Positions 47,001-59,471 are shown, counted from the stretch's first letter. The stretch is DNA of 64,000 nucleotides from Benincasa hispida (GCF_009727055.1 NC_052357.1:6611366-6675365), one strand, 5' to 3'. Numbers and translations are program-made. Notes: a model not told the origin generated them from the letters alone.

Positions 47001-50000
47001 TTCTTTTTCATATATATATATACACAACAGCTTTTTAAAGTTTCCATTTAAGAGCATAGGATGACTTTTATATGCTATTCAAGTAGGGAACAACATTTAT
47101 GAAAAAGAAAGTATGATCTCAATATCCAACATGAACTTATATACACAATAATGTCCCTATCAAAATCAGCTCATTTCAAGCCATTTTAGATCAAAGGGTG
47201 GGGCTAGAATTTTTCATAGAGCGAGGGAATATTTTCCCTTCTAATTTCTTGTATATTATAATCATTCGATTAAAAAGGATTTTAGGGGTAACTTAAAAAG
47301 ATAACTTATAAATCTTAATTTTTATAACGAATTTTTAACTTAAGACGAGCTATGCCCCCTCCTTCCTTCTCTGCTCTTCCCCTCTGCTTTTTAGATTATT
47401 TTCCCTCTTTCCTCCTAAACTGTACTAACAATAAAGCATCAATAAACTGAACAAAAAAAATGTAAAACTTACCAAACTACACAGTTCCCACAAACTAGTG
47501 CAATGCAAGCATTCCAACCTGCACGGCAACAATCAAGACAAGATTACAGAACTTATCTTCAAAGAAGATTGCAGTACATATTGTATTGAAGTTGATTGAT
47601 ATTATTTATAAAGTACAAAGAAAATGTTTAATGTGACTTAAACCACTCGTTAGGGAATATAAAAAAAAAGGTAAGACTCTTTGTAGTGATACAACATTTC
47701 TCTTACAGGTGCTGTTCATGTGCCTCCCTCTAAGTACAATATTGAATGCAATAAAATATCATAAAGATCCATCTTTGAGATTGATACAAAGATATAGTCA
47801 TGTCATTCTGAGTTGTGTGACTTACCAAGAACAGCACAAGGAAAGTTGAAAGCTGTAATAACACCAACTATTCCGAGAGGGTTCCACATCTGTGCACAGA
47901 ATTCACATTCAGAAGGGAAAATTTATGACGGTCCTTACGGATGAATTTAATAGAAAAGATAAAGAATGAAAACGCACCTCCATCATTATATGATTTGGAC
48001 CTGTTAACAAGTAAATACAATTAGAAATTCTATTTGAGACACTAAGCATTGGAAACCCAATGAATATCAATTTAAGTTTAAGGAAGAACTCAGAAAAATA
48101 AAAAATATTGAATGATCTGTAGCTTACGCTCAGATGGTATTATTGATCCGTTCAGTTGTCGACTTAGACCAACAGAAAAGTCACACATGTCAATAATTTC
48201 CTGCAATAACACCTCCATTATCAGGGGGGAAATATCTACAGCATAAGATTGTGAGTGCACATAACACATACACACGAGGCTGAAGAAGCATTAGACTGAT
48301 AAATGATCTAGACCATCAACCTGCCTATGTCAATGGGCCATCCGGCCATCAGCACACCCGCATAAAGATAGCGTGTATTATGACAGGTCAGATTGGAGAT
48401 ATACAATGGCCAATGAATAAGAAACATACCTGAACTTCTCCTATCCCTTCGGGGAGTATCTTTCCCATCTCAAGTGATACAAGGCGACCAAGATGATGGA
48501 GTTTAGCTCTAAGTGCATCTCCTATCTGTCTAACAATATCTCCTCTTTTGGGTGCAGGAACCTATAACAGATGAAAAGCAAGCCAGGAAAAGGCCAATTC
48601 TGAAGCTTAAGAAGGATGTGCCATCAAGATAATAATTATTAAAAAGGAAAATCCAAGAATAAGAATGTTGTTGGGCACACTGGGATATTTCAAACAATAG
48701 TCCAATGAGAATTAATGTTGGACTTGTCTCAAGGCAATCTTACCTGCATCCATATTTTTGCCGCTTCACTGCATGCCTGCATGCCCTCCTCATAATCTTG
48801 AGTGGAAGCCTCCACTACTTCTGCAATTACCTAAGTAAAAAAGAGATAATTTGTCTTGTTAAACCTTAAACAAAAATAAGTAAGTTCAACAATCTGCATA
48901 TCTCATTAGGAGTTTAGGTAGCAAAATGCATGGTGATAAGGATAATATTGGGCATGTAAAACTCAGTTTTCTAGTAGTAAAATAGTATGAGTGTTTGTTA
49001 AGTTTGTCAACTGGCTAAAAGCCATAAATCACAATTCTCGGTCTCAAACCATATAGACTGAGCATCTGATGTGCTGTTTGGTCTCTGAGGGGCTGCATCT
49101 ATACTCTTTAGAAATGGTTATGAGTATTAAACTAGTTTTGTGGATGCTTATTAATGTAGACTTGTTTATATCCTTGAAATCCAATGTTGAAGCTCACAAC
49201 ACTATCCTATACAAATCCTAAAATATACTACTCTTACTTCTTGGCAAAAACCATAAAGCTAGGGTGTTCTGCAACTGCATTGGTTTCTCAGTCCCCATAT
49301 GTCATAACAAAATGGTTCAGGCAGAGCACAAACATAGACATGTGCTGGGTAATCATTGAACTATCTATACTTGCTAACTCTTTACACTTGAAATTATGGG
49401 TTTGCATGACACTTTCTCCTATAATTGTAATAATTTATAGACACAAGAATAATTGAAACGCAACAATAAGAAACTGTCCAAAGAAAAAGAAGCAAGAATA
49501 AGACGCTCCTCCCTGCAAACATGATTAACCCACTTATTGATTGTGTTTGCAGGGAATATTCCCCAAAGCAAACATGATTAATAGTCAGCCAGCAGTCAGA
49601 AAGTTTATAAACTAATAGAAATTGCACTTTGCCTAAATAAAGCCATAATCAAATGTCCTTCAGCCCTCACCAAGACACGGTACACTGAAATTTCAGCTAA
49701 GACTCCACAGTTCCGTATAGGGTTGAGTTAGTATAAAAGCAAGCATAATCAAAGAACCCAAAAGACGAGAATGGAAAATGTCAGCTAAATGCTATTTCAC
49801 AAAAATGAAATATCAATTATGACAAACAACAGATTATAAATCTTTTAAGAAAGAGAAGAACAACGAGATAGACAATCACTGAGCGTTTAATCAATAGAAA
49901 CCTGATTATTTGCAGGATTCAAGGACGAAACTACAGGTCCAAGTCCCTTCCAGGCGCCATTAACGTAACACCCCAAATTGCGAGGACCAAGACCGATCTC

Positions 50001-50033
50001 ACTCAAGAATCCATACGCCTTAGACAAACCCAT
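44071..50033 (-). CDS. ALDH7B4: Aldehyde dehydrogenase family 7 member B (antiquitin-like)
   Basis: Complete minus-strand gene of 14 coding exons, about 507 aa: 49902-50033, 48744-48830, 48430-48561, 48128-48200, 47978-48000, 47826-47889, 47473-47518, 46141-46321, 45871-46047, 45610-45774, 45273-45413, 45024-45121, 44694-44843 and 44071-44125. All exon phases close. Key residues of the NAD(P)-dependent dehydrogenase fold are visible: Asn164 in AFNFPC, the FTGSSK nucleotide-binding turn at 241-246, general base Glu265 in LELSGNN and nucleophile Cys299 in GQRCTT, with the usual 34-residue Glu-Cys spacing. Family 7 enzymes oxidise alpha-aminoadipic semialdehyde in lysine breakdown and detoxify aldehydes in stress. 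The start [10 protein letters not shown] lies two bases after a 5'UTR intron acceptor. Everything needed for activity appears intact. The symbol follows the Arabidopsis member and was not checked by alignment. Confidence 0.95.
45170..45212. repeat. ACAT/ACGT tetranucleotide microsatellite in ALDH7B intron 11
   Basis: Runs of acat, acgt and acat-like tetranucleotides at about 45170-45212, within the intron 45122-45272. Confidence 0.8.
45414..45609 (-). other. GC-AG intron in the ALDH7B gene
   Basis: Exon 10 ends ...AAGTCTCAG and is followed on the minus strand by gcacgtttc, while exon 11 begins after ...gttcag with GGAGGAAAG. Only the GC donor keeps the frame and the family sequence [13 protein letters not shown]. 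The nearest GT, four bases downstream, would shift the frame. Confidence 0.85.
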
Positions 50034-50035
50034 CT

Positions 50036-50138
50036 CTGCAAAACCAAAATCTCTCGTTAAAAACCCAAAAGAAGTTGAACAGCAGGGATTGAGAATCAAG
50101 AAACTTAAAAGGGGGGATTCAAAATGTCCTTTAATTAC
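50036..50138 (-). other. Predicted 5'UTR intron of the ALDH7B gene
   Basis: On the minus strand, donor acttcttgcag|gtaatt at 50139/50138 and acceptor gttttgcag|agATG at 50036/50035. A 103-bp intron ending two bases before the start codon explains the in-frame upstream ATG (50144) as intronic or UTR sequence. Confidence 0.55.
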
Positions 50139-50149
50139 CTGCAAGAAGT

Positions 50150-51618
50150 TAAACCCAGATAGAAATGGAAAGTATTGTCAGTTTATGACACGAGTCTGAA
50201 TGTTACCGTAGAGAAATTTGCGATTGAAAATGGAAAATGCAACAAGTAAATATCAGAGAGACGTGCAAGAATCGAAGACGTTCAAGAATGAAATGAACCC
50301 AATTTGTCCATTTTGATAATTGATTTTAACCTTTAACAATCCAAACGATGATGTGGGTCTGCCTCTGAATCCTGATCTCCTTTCTTTAAACATAATAATA
50401 GCATCCCTTGAAAAGGAAGAAAATTTAAAGTTGGCTTTTGGGGAATTAATTGCACATAAAAGTCCCTCGAATTCTGGGAGATAGAATATTTAGGAGAGGA
50501 ATCAATTGTTTATAGATGGCTTTTGAATTGGGAAAATGCTCATATTTCTTCAGAACTATGAAGTTTGTTCTGAATTTGATCCAAATTATGCCTAGAAAAT
50601 GTGTAATTTGATGGAATGGCTGTTACACAGTTAGCTTGTTGGTTCTATTAATGGTAGATGCGTCTTCTTCACCTGAATTTTCTCACCTCATATTTGAAAA
50701 TGAGCCATTGAAACGACACGTCATAGTTGCTTGAGTTTTTATCTATTTTTATATATATATATTTGTTATTCTTTTTGTTGTTGTTATTGGAGAGTGAATT
50801 GACCATCTAATTTAAATATTGATAGTCATAGTATAAACACTATTTTCAGTTGAGTTATGTTCATTTTCACAAGTTTTGAGTATTAGTATTTATAATTTTA
50901 TTGATTGACATAAAGTATTTGAAGATATAGACCAATGCAAAAGAATTTGCAGAATTAGCAAAGATTTTATTTTCAAGTGATAGGTCATATTACTATTGGG
51001 AGTCTATTAGCAATAAATCTATTACATGTAAACTTTATTATAAATGTTATTATATACACTATAAATGTTATTATACACTTAATTAGTATCCTTAAAATGC
51101 TACCTAATGCAATTATCCTCTCTATATATAAAAGGATATGATGATAATGCTTTTGTGGAATGGATTTGTTACTTATTGATCTTTTGAGTTTGTTTCAAAA
51201 AAGACAAAAGAATATTAAAAAAAAAAAAAAAGGAGGTATTAAGATTAATTAACTTTTTAAAAAACAATTAACCGCATATTTTAATTAGGATACATTATCC
51301 ACCATTCACTAATATGGGATTAAGTGCAAAATTAAGCGTTAAAATGATTAGCAAAAATGTAGGGTATTTTAAAACTATCGGTAAAAATATGGTTTTTTTC
51401 CCCCTCTTTATGGTTTGTGTGTTAAAGAGGGGAAAGTGCAACACAAGATGAATTGTTTCTTTTGAATTTAAGCGACTTGTAAGCAAATTCTTTCAGCTTC
51501 AGCAAATGGTCGATAAACGGGGGTTAGTGAACTGAATGCGTTTCTACCATGTTGAAAATTGTAAAGGAACCATATTCTTTTTGGATGATGTGACGTTTTA
51601 CTTTCTCAACTATCTGAT
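50150..51618. other. Upstream region of the ALDH7B gene and intergenic DNA
   Basis: The first several hundred bases should hold the ALDH7B promoter (minus strand); I see no unambiguous TATA box. About 50925-51120 is another MITE-like repeat with aattagcaaagatttt and paired attattatacacttaatta-type words. No gene recognised. Confidence 0.45.
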
Positions 51619-51626
51619 TCAATTTT

Positions 51627-52159
51627 CGGGTGTACATGGGTTGATAGTATTTTTTTGGACTAACTCGAAAATTCAGATTGGCTTGATTGACAGTCCAAAG
51701 AACTCAAATAAAGTCTCTAACCTACCTAACATTTAAAATTTGGGTTGGGTTTTCGGATTATAACCTGTTTTTTCTTTTTAATTAAAAATATATAAATTTA
51801 TATACAACATGACTAATAACTAAAATCTTAAAAAATTCAAATGTTAAATACCAAATATCTAATATTTTTATTGCAAACTTTAAATAAAAGACAAATGTCA
51901 CAACAATTTTTAAAAAAATATATTTAAAATTCATAAATTAATTAATACAAAGTTATCAAATTTTAAACAAAGATATATATAATTCGGGTTGGGTTGGGTC
52001 AATCCAATTTTTTTTTAGCTAATCCACGACCCGACCCAACCCAACAAAAATAGAAGAGGTTTAACCCAACCCAACCCAAAAACAAAACTAATCTAACCCA
52101 ACCCTTATATTTTGGGTTGGATAGTCCGCGTTGTTCAGGTTTATTTGAACACCCCTAGT
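51627..52159. mobile_element. hAT-like MITE
   Basis: The left end cgggtgtacatgggttg and right end tttgaacacccctag form an imperfect terminal inverted repeat. Both are bordered by the 8-bp direct repeat TCAATTTT (51619-51626 and 52160-52167), the TSD length expected for hAT elements. The interior has many gggttggg/cccaaccc words in both orientations. No transposase, so it is non-autonomous. Confidence 0.65.
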
Positions 52160-52399
52160 TCAATTTTGAGAACCTAATCTGGTCTTCATGTTTTTCCCAC
52201 ATAATCGACTATCTTGCTTTCTTAAAATATTGATCTCTTTTCAATTTCATTCATCTCCCATACTATATTTTTCTCATTCACTTGTTTTATCATTCTTGAA
52301 ATTTCATTTCAATAAAAAAAGATTGACATTTATTTTTTTTTATTAGTATGGTACTACTTTTGCATGCATGTTTTATTTAATTATTGTTAAAAAAATTTA

Positions 52400-54010
52400 T
52401 TTATATTTTAGAATGCATGTTAAAATACTACCGAAGACATGAGAGGAAAAGCTAGCCTGAATCGGAGTCTGGTGAGTCCAGTTCCCTCTGAAGGTTACTC
52501 TGGAAATCGATGCTAGCATAGTAAAGACATTCTACTCATAAATGTAGTTAACCGTCCTTTCCATACGCCTCGCAGGCTCCTGACTTACCCTAAAGGACTC
52601 GGTAGCCACCCTAAGAACCTCAATGGACATCCTCAAAGCTTGCGGAAGAGATTTGGGAGAGAATCGGTTGAAAAACGAAAGAGAAAATGAAAAATGAAAC
52701 CCTTCTCGTTGCAAAACTGCATTTTAACGTAGTTCTGCGCGACGTTGCGACCTATTTTTTTTAAAGATATAAATTAAAATTAAAATAAACATAACCCTAC
52801 TTAAACGAAAAATAAATAAAATAAACTAAACTAAAACCTTAAAACTAATTTTAAAAACTATCCTAAAAAAACTAGAAATAGAAAATAACAATTAAAAGAA
52901 ATTTTTTCACCAGACTGCTTCCAGGAAGCACAAATTTTTAACGTTGGTTGCTTGATGTGACCTTCCCCCTGCCAAGGTACAAAGAAATTCCCGTATTTCT
53001 CTGGTCCTTTATTGGATGAGTCGATATGGCACGATAAGGCCATAAGGGTTCCCATCTTTTGAAAAGAATTAGACAGGTCAAATTTGGATTTTTTAAAGTT
53101 TTTTCGAAAAAAGTAAAAAGAAAGAATAAAAAGACTTAAATGACCCAAAAGAGTCAAAATAAAGAAAAGACTCAACAGACTCTCGAGAATAAGGAGAACA
53201 AAACTAAAAAAATATACGATATACCAGATGGCAAAACAGGGCGAGGTTTTCGACCTCAAACTCCATCACCTGGAAATCCACGGTTGTAGGCTCAGATTCT
53301 TCATAGTCCTCACAAACTGGCTCTAGACATGGCATGCTATCCTCCAACTCATCCTCGATGTCAACATAGGTTACCTCATCACTGCACGCCTTGATATTGC
53401 CATAAGATGTGAGAAATAGGGATTCACATCCTCTTTCAACTAAATCAGAAGATTGAGTGACCAAGTCTCTCAAACTCGGAAGATCAGTTCCAACCTCAGT
53501 TTGAAAACTAAAGCTCACATGCTGGAGGTTGTGGATCTCCTACTAAAAAACAAGATTGTTAATAGCAAGTTGTCTAATCACATATTTGAGTCGGTTGTGT
53601 GAGCTTGCATCGACATGTCAGATGTGGCAAGGTGTGGATCATAGTGGCACTGATCCCATCCTAGGTTTCCATAGTCATAGGACTCATCCCATCTAGGCGG
53701 ACGGAAATTGTCATCCATATAACTAGGATACCCTCCCATGGAGTGGTCTCATGGAGCAGGGCTCCACTATAGGTTTGGACATGCTTGCACCTGTCATGGT
53801 TTACCTGCAACCAATTGACTAACCAAAGAAGTTAACTCAGCAAGTTGACCTGGAAGGTCAAAAACTTCGTCACTAAACCGAGATGCTCCACTTGATTGTC
53901 CTCATCCTTGTTTATGATATCTTGCTATGCTTAGGATACTAACACAAAAAAGGAAAACGAATCAAAAGTAAAAGAATGCTCTAACTAGAAATTTAACTAA
54001 CGAGATATCA
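52400..54010 (-). mobile_element. Internal region of an Athila-like element, probably non-autonomous
   Basis: Lies downstream, on the minus strand, of the primer binding site at 54016-54034. It has no gag, protease or pol motif that I recognise. One minus-strand open stretch (53204-53518) encodes an acidic segment with DIEDELEDSMPCLEPVCEDY, and 53580-53760 reads in another frame as DDNFRPPRWDESYDYGNLGW. These look like remnants of a poorly conserved protein. The moderate GC content contrasts with flanking DNA. The 3' end and its LTR are not identified. Confidence 0.45.
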
Positions 54011-54015
54011 ATGGC

Positions 54016-54034
54016 GTCCTCGGCAACGATGCCA
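54016..54034 (-). other. Primer binding site, tRNA-Asp type, minus strand
   Basis: On the minus strand tggcatcgttgccgaggac, a variant of TGGCGCCGTTGCCGGGGAT, preceded by an LTR-like end ...cccttca at about 54042. Confidence 0.65.
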
Positions 54035-54041
54035 TTTTGTT

Positions 54042-54204
54042 TGAAGGGAAAACTCTTAGTGTCATTCATCCCAAGAGACCTCCAAAACAAAAGAAAATTT
54101 GTATACCAAACTACTCCTATAACTACTAAAATGTAGTAACAATGGTAAGTCTGAGTCGATCCATAGAAAAGCGCGATTTGTTTTGTTAAGCTAATTTTCT
54201 AACT
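54042..54204 (-). mobile_element. 3' end of an Athila-like LTR (minus), truncated
   Basis: The minus-strand sequence ends ...ttttcccttca next to the primer site and contains gatcgactcagacttacca, a motif placed like gttcgaccctggacttacca near the ends of the other Athila-like LTRs here. The upstream part is missing and is replaced by a different LTR from about 54205. Confidence 0.45.
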
Positions 54205-55838
54205 AGAGCGGTAAATGGGTGGATGATATGAGTTGATGGAATTGTGTTGTGCACTCAAGTTTCCCCAACGGAATCCAAGTATAAATTCCTCTGAGTTTCC
54301 TGGTAAGTCAAGGGTTGAACACAGGGACTTGTAAAAACAGATTGCATTGGTAATTTTTATAAAAACTTTGTGGTAATTGGATAATTAAATAAAGTGTTGG
54401 GTTGGTTATTTGCGTTGATGAAAAATAAATAAATGCGGCGGATTTCAAAAGGAGTTGGTAAACGGGAGATGCGATGAATATGCGGTGAACGGGTTGAGAA
54501 GGGATTCGGCTAACACTCCCTAGAATGCGTTCATGGTTTTCGACCATACAACATGCATACAATAGTAAACCATCTCTCGATGCGAATGCTACGGCTTCTA
54601 ATACTAGAACGCATGCGATATATGCCACAAGTCTATAGGACCTACACATAAGCCTCTATTCTTATTTATGCGATGACAGGATAGCACATACACAGATAAG
54701 GCGACCAGATAATATCATTCCTATCTCTAGGATGCATGCGATGCAAATTGACAAAAAGAGCTTATCTCTAAGTCCCTATATCTTGTTTATGCAAGTCTAA
54801 TCTTTCTCTTTCGAATCCAGATTCTAACCTAGCTCTCTCGAGATATTAGGTTCTTTCTTTAGACTCTCTCTCGAGTAACTCTAAAGGGTATTTTACACAA
54901 CATAAAACAAGACAATCACAAGCAATGAACTTCCTAGGTCATGTTAGCTTAGTTCTTCTCAACCCATTCAACTAGTTTAGCTACTCATGCATATTAACAG
55001 AGTGAACATATGTAGAAATAGAACTTCCATTGTATAAATATGAAGATGAAGTACAAAATAACAATGCAAGTATAGAATAAAGAGCCTGGTAGCAATCTCT
55101 TGCTGCCAGACGTTTACACTGTTTCTACTCGTGCTCAAAATATAATCTCGCTCTTGCGAGAGTCGGCCCGCTCTCTGCTCTTACGCCTCAAGGTCTCTCT
55201 CAAGTTTCCCTGAGCAATCTCTGGCACCACCACTCTTCTCTTGCTTCTCCTTAAAATGGAAAGGAAAACTATGGACCGAGGCGTAAACTTGTGGAACAAA
55301 AGATTGTAAAAACGGTGAATCCCTTCTCTGAAGAATGCCCTTGATATTTATAGAGCATCCATGATGAAAGGCGGCTTCTCTCTCCTGGTTGTACAGATGG
55401 GACAACTTTAATTCCTGACTGATGCACCGAATAATTGTCACCAATAAAGCTGAATGTACTTTGTGACCGTTATCGGTTGTCAACTTAATTTGGATTCGAC
55501 CATCATCACCTTTCTGTCCTATCACGCTTAATTGGCCTCTCACCTAGATGCGCCCACCATGTTGCACTGACCAAGTTGCGGTGATCCTTCTCGGGCGAAT
55601 GTTTGTGACCACAATCAATGCACCGACCAATGATTCCTATGATCATAATTCTTGCATTGCATTAACGCATATTCTGCACAAAAATACAAAGATCAATTGT
55701 TCTAATACGTTGAATGCATGCGACTGCAATATTAAGAAACTGATGCTTAATGGACGCAAATTAACATATTTCATCAACGCAATCCAACATTGTTTAAGAA
55801 CTTAGCACTATGATAACGTGCATTTCTTCTCGTTATCA
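54205..55838 (-). mobile_element. Athila-like LTR, same family as 17573-19257
   Basis: On the minus strand it begins TGATAACGAGAAG at 55838 and is collinear with the solo LTR at 17573-19257, including ctggtaagtc-agggt (plus strand, about 54300), gaacgcatgcgatatatgc (about 54608) and the region of the minus-strand TATA. The other end is poorly defined (about 54205-54225) and no TSD was found, so it may be truncated or recombined with the adjoining LTR end. Confidence 0.7.
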
Positions 55839-56302
55839 ACATGCTAACTACAAGATCGTTTAGTATGCGCGTCTTTTAATAAACGATGAGCATCATATGC
55901 TCACATTCAATCATTTACCTCTAGCGTCTACGAGATCAGGCAACCAACACTATGCAATAGAGCAAACACTTGAGGCTACACGACACGACCAACTATTGGT
56001 CTTCTTCTTCGCTGAGAAACGCATCTTCATGCTTCAAAACTTTATCTCGAATGACTCGACTAACTCAAACACTTTGAATTACAGACTCGATTGCTTATTA
56101 ATTATTCCCAAAAAATTAGGGGCCCTTACAAATTAAAACTTTGTAATTTAAAGAAAGTTTTAAATAGAGGCAATTAACCCTAAACATTCTTCAACGCAAT
56201 CCACAAACGCATTTAACACTTAAACGTAAATGCAGAAAACCCACCATGACTGTAAAAGAAGTTCAAAATAGAAGTGAAATTTGGAATATCAAAACAACCT
56301 GG
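55839..56302 (-). mobile_element. Internal fragment of a Copia-type element
   Basis: Sequence on the internal side of the primer binding site at 56303-56315. No coding motif is recognisable, and it is cut off by the neighbouring Athila-like LTR at 55838. Confidence 0.35.
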
Positions 56303-56315
56303 CTCTGATACCAAT
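56303..56315 (-). other. Primer binding site, initiator tRNA-Met type
   Basis: The minus strand reads tggtatcagagcc, the standard plant tRNA-iMet-type primer site, directly after a CA-ending LTR. Confidence 0.7.
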
Positions 56316-58385
56316 TGAAGTAAATCAGAAATGAGGATTTCCATGAGCAACGAAATGGTCGTTCCAAATTATATTCGTATTTGAACATACACAATTACAA
56401 TCAAGAAACCAAAACTTACAGGTCATGCACAATACAAAATTACAGCATGCTTTCAACAAAATCAAGGGAAAGATTATCATACCTTTGAAGACTCATCTTC
56501 AAAAACCCTTGATCTCGAATGCTCAATCTGACTTCAAGCCAGCAACACACAAACGCTTGAACATAGCATGATCACAACGATTACGAACTCAGTGATCTCC
56601 AAGATCACGAACACAACGAACGACCTCCAAAAACCTCGAACTATGTTAAGTTGAGTTTGACACCACCACAATGGCTACCTTGGTATTCTCGATGTGAGAA
56701 TCAAGAAGTGTGGGCTCTATGTGGACTTGGTTAGAGGAAGATACCGGAGGAATAATAATCATTTAAACGATTGAGCAAGTGGGAGATGACAAGGTCTATC
56801 GTATAGACGATGTCCAATCGTTTAACAAATGCTATGCGATTGTTTAGCAAAAGCTCCATGATCGTTTAGCTAAAGGCCAACTGAGTGAACTGTCGTGTAG
56901 TATCACTCCACGATCGTTTTGTTTCTCTTCAACTATCGTTTAGTGAATCTAATCCATTTGACAGCCAACTGTGAGTAATTCCGATAATGGAAAATCTCAA
57001 TTCAACAACTACTAAAATTAGGAAACCATTTTTCTTTTATCTCACGGTTACCATGAAACCACCAATAACCTTCCACTCAATTGGTTATTAGAGAAAAAAG
57101 AAATAATTATCCAACAATTAATATAATTATAAATATACATGATAACCAACTTACCATACTATATTTATAACCTATAGTTTTAATATTTCACTCATGAAAT
57201 ATAAACCATAGCTCTTTTTCTATTTCATGGTACTTAATGTAAATCTATATTTACATTAATCCCCAACTTTTGATATATCTCATACATCACACCGATCATA
57301 TCATATATAATCGAATTTTCTCTTGTCAATTTGAACATTTCAAATCAACACAAGAACTGATTCTCAACTTGAATCCATTGAGCTACCAAGGGGACCTTAT
57401 GAACCTGTAGCTTGAAGCTCCAACGGTATGTGAATAACTGACTAAATTCTTTAGTCACGGGTCCACCATCCATTAACTGTCGAGCACTCCACTAAAGACC
57501 GAAAGCTGAACTCTCCTTACTACAGATATATTATGTGTTCATATCAACCAATCAACAGTGTGATAACCCTTCACATATCGCTCGTAAGTATAGCTGGGCA
57601 TAACCGTTATGCCCTTATAGTTACATCTAACTCCTTAAGTACCACTGATCCTTCTAATGAACATAAGTCATAGTTCTACTACGACTGAGTCATCTCTTCC
57701 AAAGAGAAGTTGTGGCCACTATGTTCAAGACCTGGAATCAGCCCTTAAGGGAGCAATCTACCTACTTGCCACTGCTTCGGGGAAGGAGTGAATTCCATCT
57801 TGTGTAACTGAGTTCTCAGCTTCCAAATCAGACAAATCCCCAAAAAGGTAGGCATGTTGAGTTGGCAATCTAGCGACTCTCACCCATACTAATCAAAGGA
57901 CCACCCTCAAAGGAAGAAGTTTTTAAAACACTTAGGATTATGTCATATATGGTCGTTTAGGTGAGATGTAAGTCTCCAGTATCAACAACGTTATATATAG
58001 AGATTAGTCATCTCGTGGTTTGGTCTTATACAAACACTTTGTATAGGACACCTTTACTTTCATGTCTCCACATGAATGGTCAGGATCTACCATCTATTGT
58101 AGTTTACAACACTTGCAAACCTTTACAAAACGGGTTGTATCTGTAGTGTCACTAGGATCAGGAATCCCTCCTTAATCCTTATACTACAGACCTATTTAGG
58201 ATATCACTTAAGGCATGATCCACTTGGATGTCAATTACATGCTTAAGTTTACATACAATAACCATAGAGTTTTGTTTATTGGATATGAGTAAATGCAAAA
58301 TAAAATAACTCTTATTTTATTCATAATAATGTGTATAGTTTACAAACTACAAGACTCCGGGAGAATTAGGACACCAATCCCAACA
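56316..58385 (-). mobile_element. Long Copia-type LTR (2070 bp), minus orientation
   Basis: On the minus strand it starts TGTTGGGATTGGTGTCC at 58385 and ends ...gatttacttca at 56316, next to the primer site. Its first 425 bp are recognisably related to the shorter Copia LTR at 59063-59471 (shared tctcgtggt-tgtctta, atgtctccacat, tttattgga). Short open frames inside are non-coding LTR sequence. It abuts gypsy integrase coding sequence at 58386, so it inserted into, or recombined with, a gypsy element. Confidence 0.65.
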
Positions 58386-59057
58386 TAAATATATTTTGTT
58401 GACAGTGGAATATGTTTCCAAATGGGTGGAAGTAAAGGCCATTATTACTGACGATGCTAAGGTTGTTGCAGGGTTCCTCAGTCTAATATCTTATGCAGGT
58501 ATGGCTTCCTCAAAGAAATCATTAGTGACCAAGGATCACATTTCTATAATCGAGTCATCGCTTCCTTACTGAAAAAGTATGGTGTACAACATTGTATTGC
58601 CACACCCTACCACCCTCAGACGAATGGGCATGCAGAGGTGTCAAACAGGGAGATGAAGACTATTTTGGAGAAAGTGGTCAAACTAGGAAGGAATGATTAA
58701 AGCCACTGTCTTAATGATGCTCTGTGGGCTTATAGAACGATCTTCAAGACCTCTATTGGGATGTCTCCCTATAAGACGATCTACGAAAAAGCTTGCCATC
58801 TTCCAGTTAAGATTCAACATAAGGCGTATTGGACAGTTAAGTAGTGCAACTGGGATTCTGAGGCAGCTGGTGAGGCTAAACTTTTACAGTTCCAAGAATT
58901 GGAAGAGCTCAGGTTAGAATCCTTTGACAACTCTTTGATCTACAACGAAAGAATGAAAGAATTTCACGGCAGCATGATTGCACCAGAGGAGTTCGAGGTA
59001 GGGCAAAAATTTCTTTTATACAATTCAAGTTATCTAGGTCATCAAGAAGTGAAATTA
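58386..59057 (+). pseudogene. Gypsy (Athila-type) integrase fragment
   Basis: Encodes YVSKWVEVKA, FLKEIISDQGSHFYNRVIAS and YHPQTNGHAEVSNREMKTIL, holding the second Asp and the Glu of the integrase D,D-35-E triad. It continues through ALWAYRT and the C-terminal GQKFLLYNSSYLGH region before being cut by the Copia LTR. One frameshift near 58485, stops near 58697 and 58840 and loss of the N-terminal zinc domain make it inactive. Related to, but diverged from, the integrase at 62570-63835. Confidence 0.85.
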
Positions 59058-59062
59058 ATCAG

Positions 59063-59471
59063 TGTTAACAGTAAACGGTGTTAATACGTAACAATGATTA
59101 TTTCGTGGTCTGTCTTACACAATCTCATCGTGTAGAACATCCCCGCTCTCATGTTTATACATGAACGAACTGATCACATCGTTTATGACACTTTAACACA
59201 TTTGTAACAATCATAAAGTGGGTCGTATACGATAGTATCTCTAGAAATAGAAACCTAACCTAATCCAAGTACAATAGATGGTTTAGCCTATTTTACTCGA
59301 ACTTGATCTAGTTTATGTCTCCACATAAAGTCCAAGTATTCATAACAATAGCCAAGGGTTCGTAGTTTATTGGATTTAGAGTTATTAAACAATCAACAAC
59401 ACTTGTCTGAATAAACTTCATATATGTTTACTGTTTACAAAACTACGAGTTTTAGGACATACAACCCAACA
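59063..59471 (-). mobile_element. 3' LTR of a 5'-truncated Copia element
   Basis: On the minus strand it begins TGTTGGGTTGTATG after a purine-rich tract (aagtgggagtt, complement of 59472-59482) and ends ...ctgttaaca at 59063; 409 bp. The left flank is atcag. The matching 5' LTR is absent because the element ends at 61720. Confidence 0.65.

Noticed and set aside
50034..50144. N-terminal extension of ALDH7B from an upstream ATG
   Set aside because: The segment has intron borders (gtaatt...ttttgcag) and would add residues unlike the family.
54308..55543. 113- and 120-codon minus-strand frames
   Set aside because: They lie inside an Athila-like LTR and are not conserved as proteins in the sister LTR at 17573-19257.
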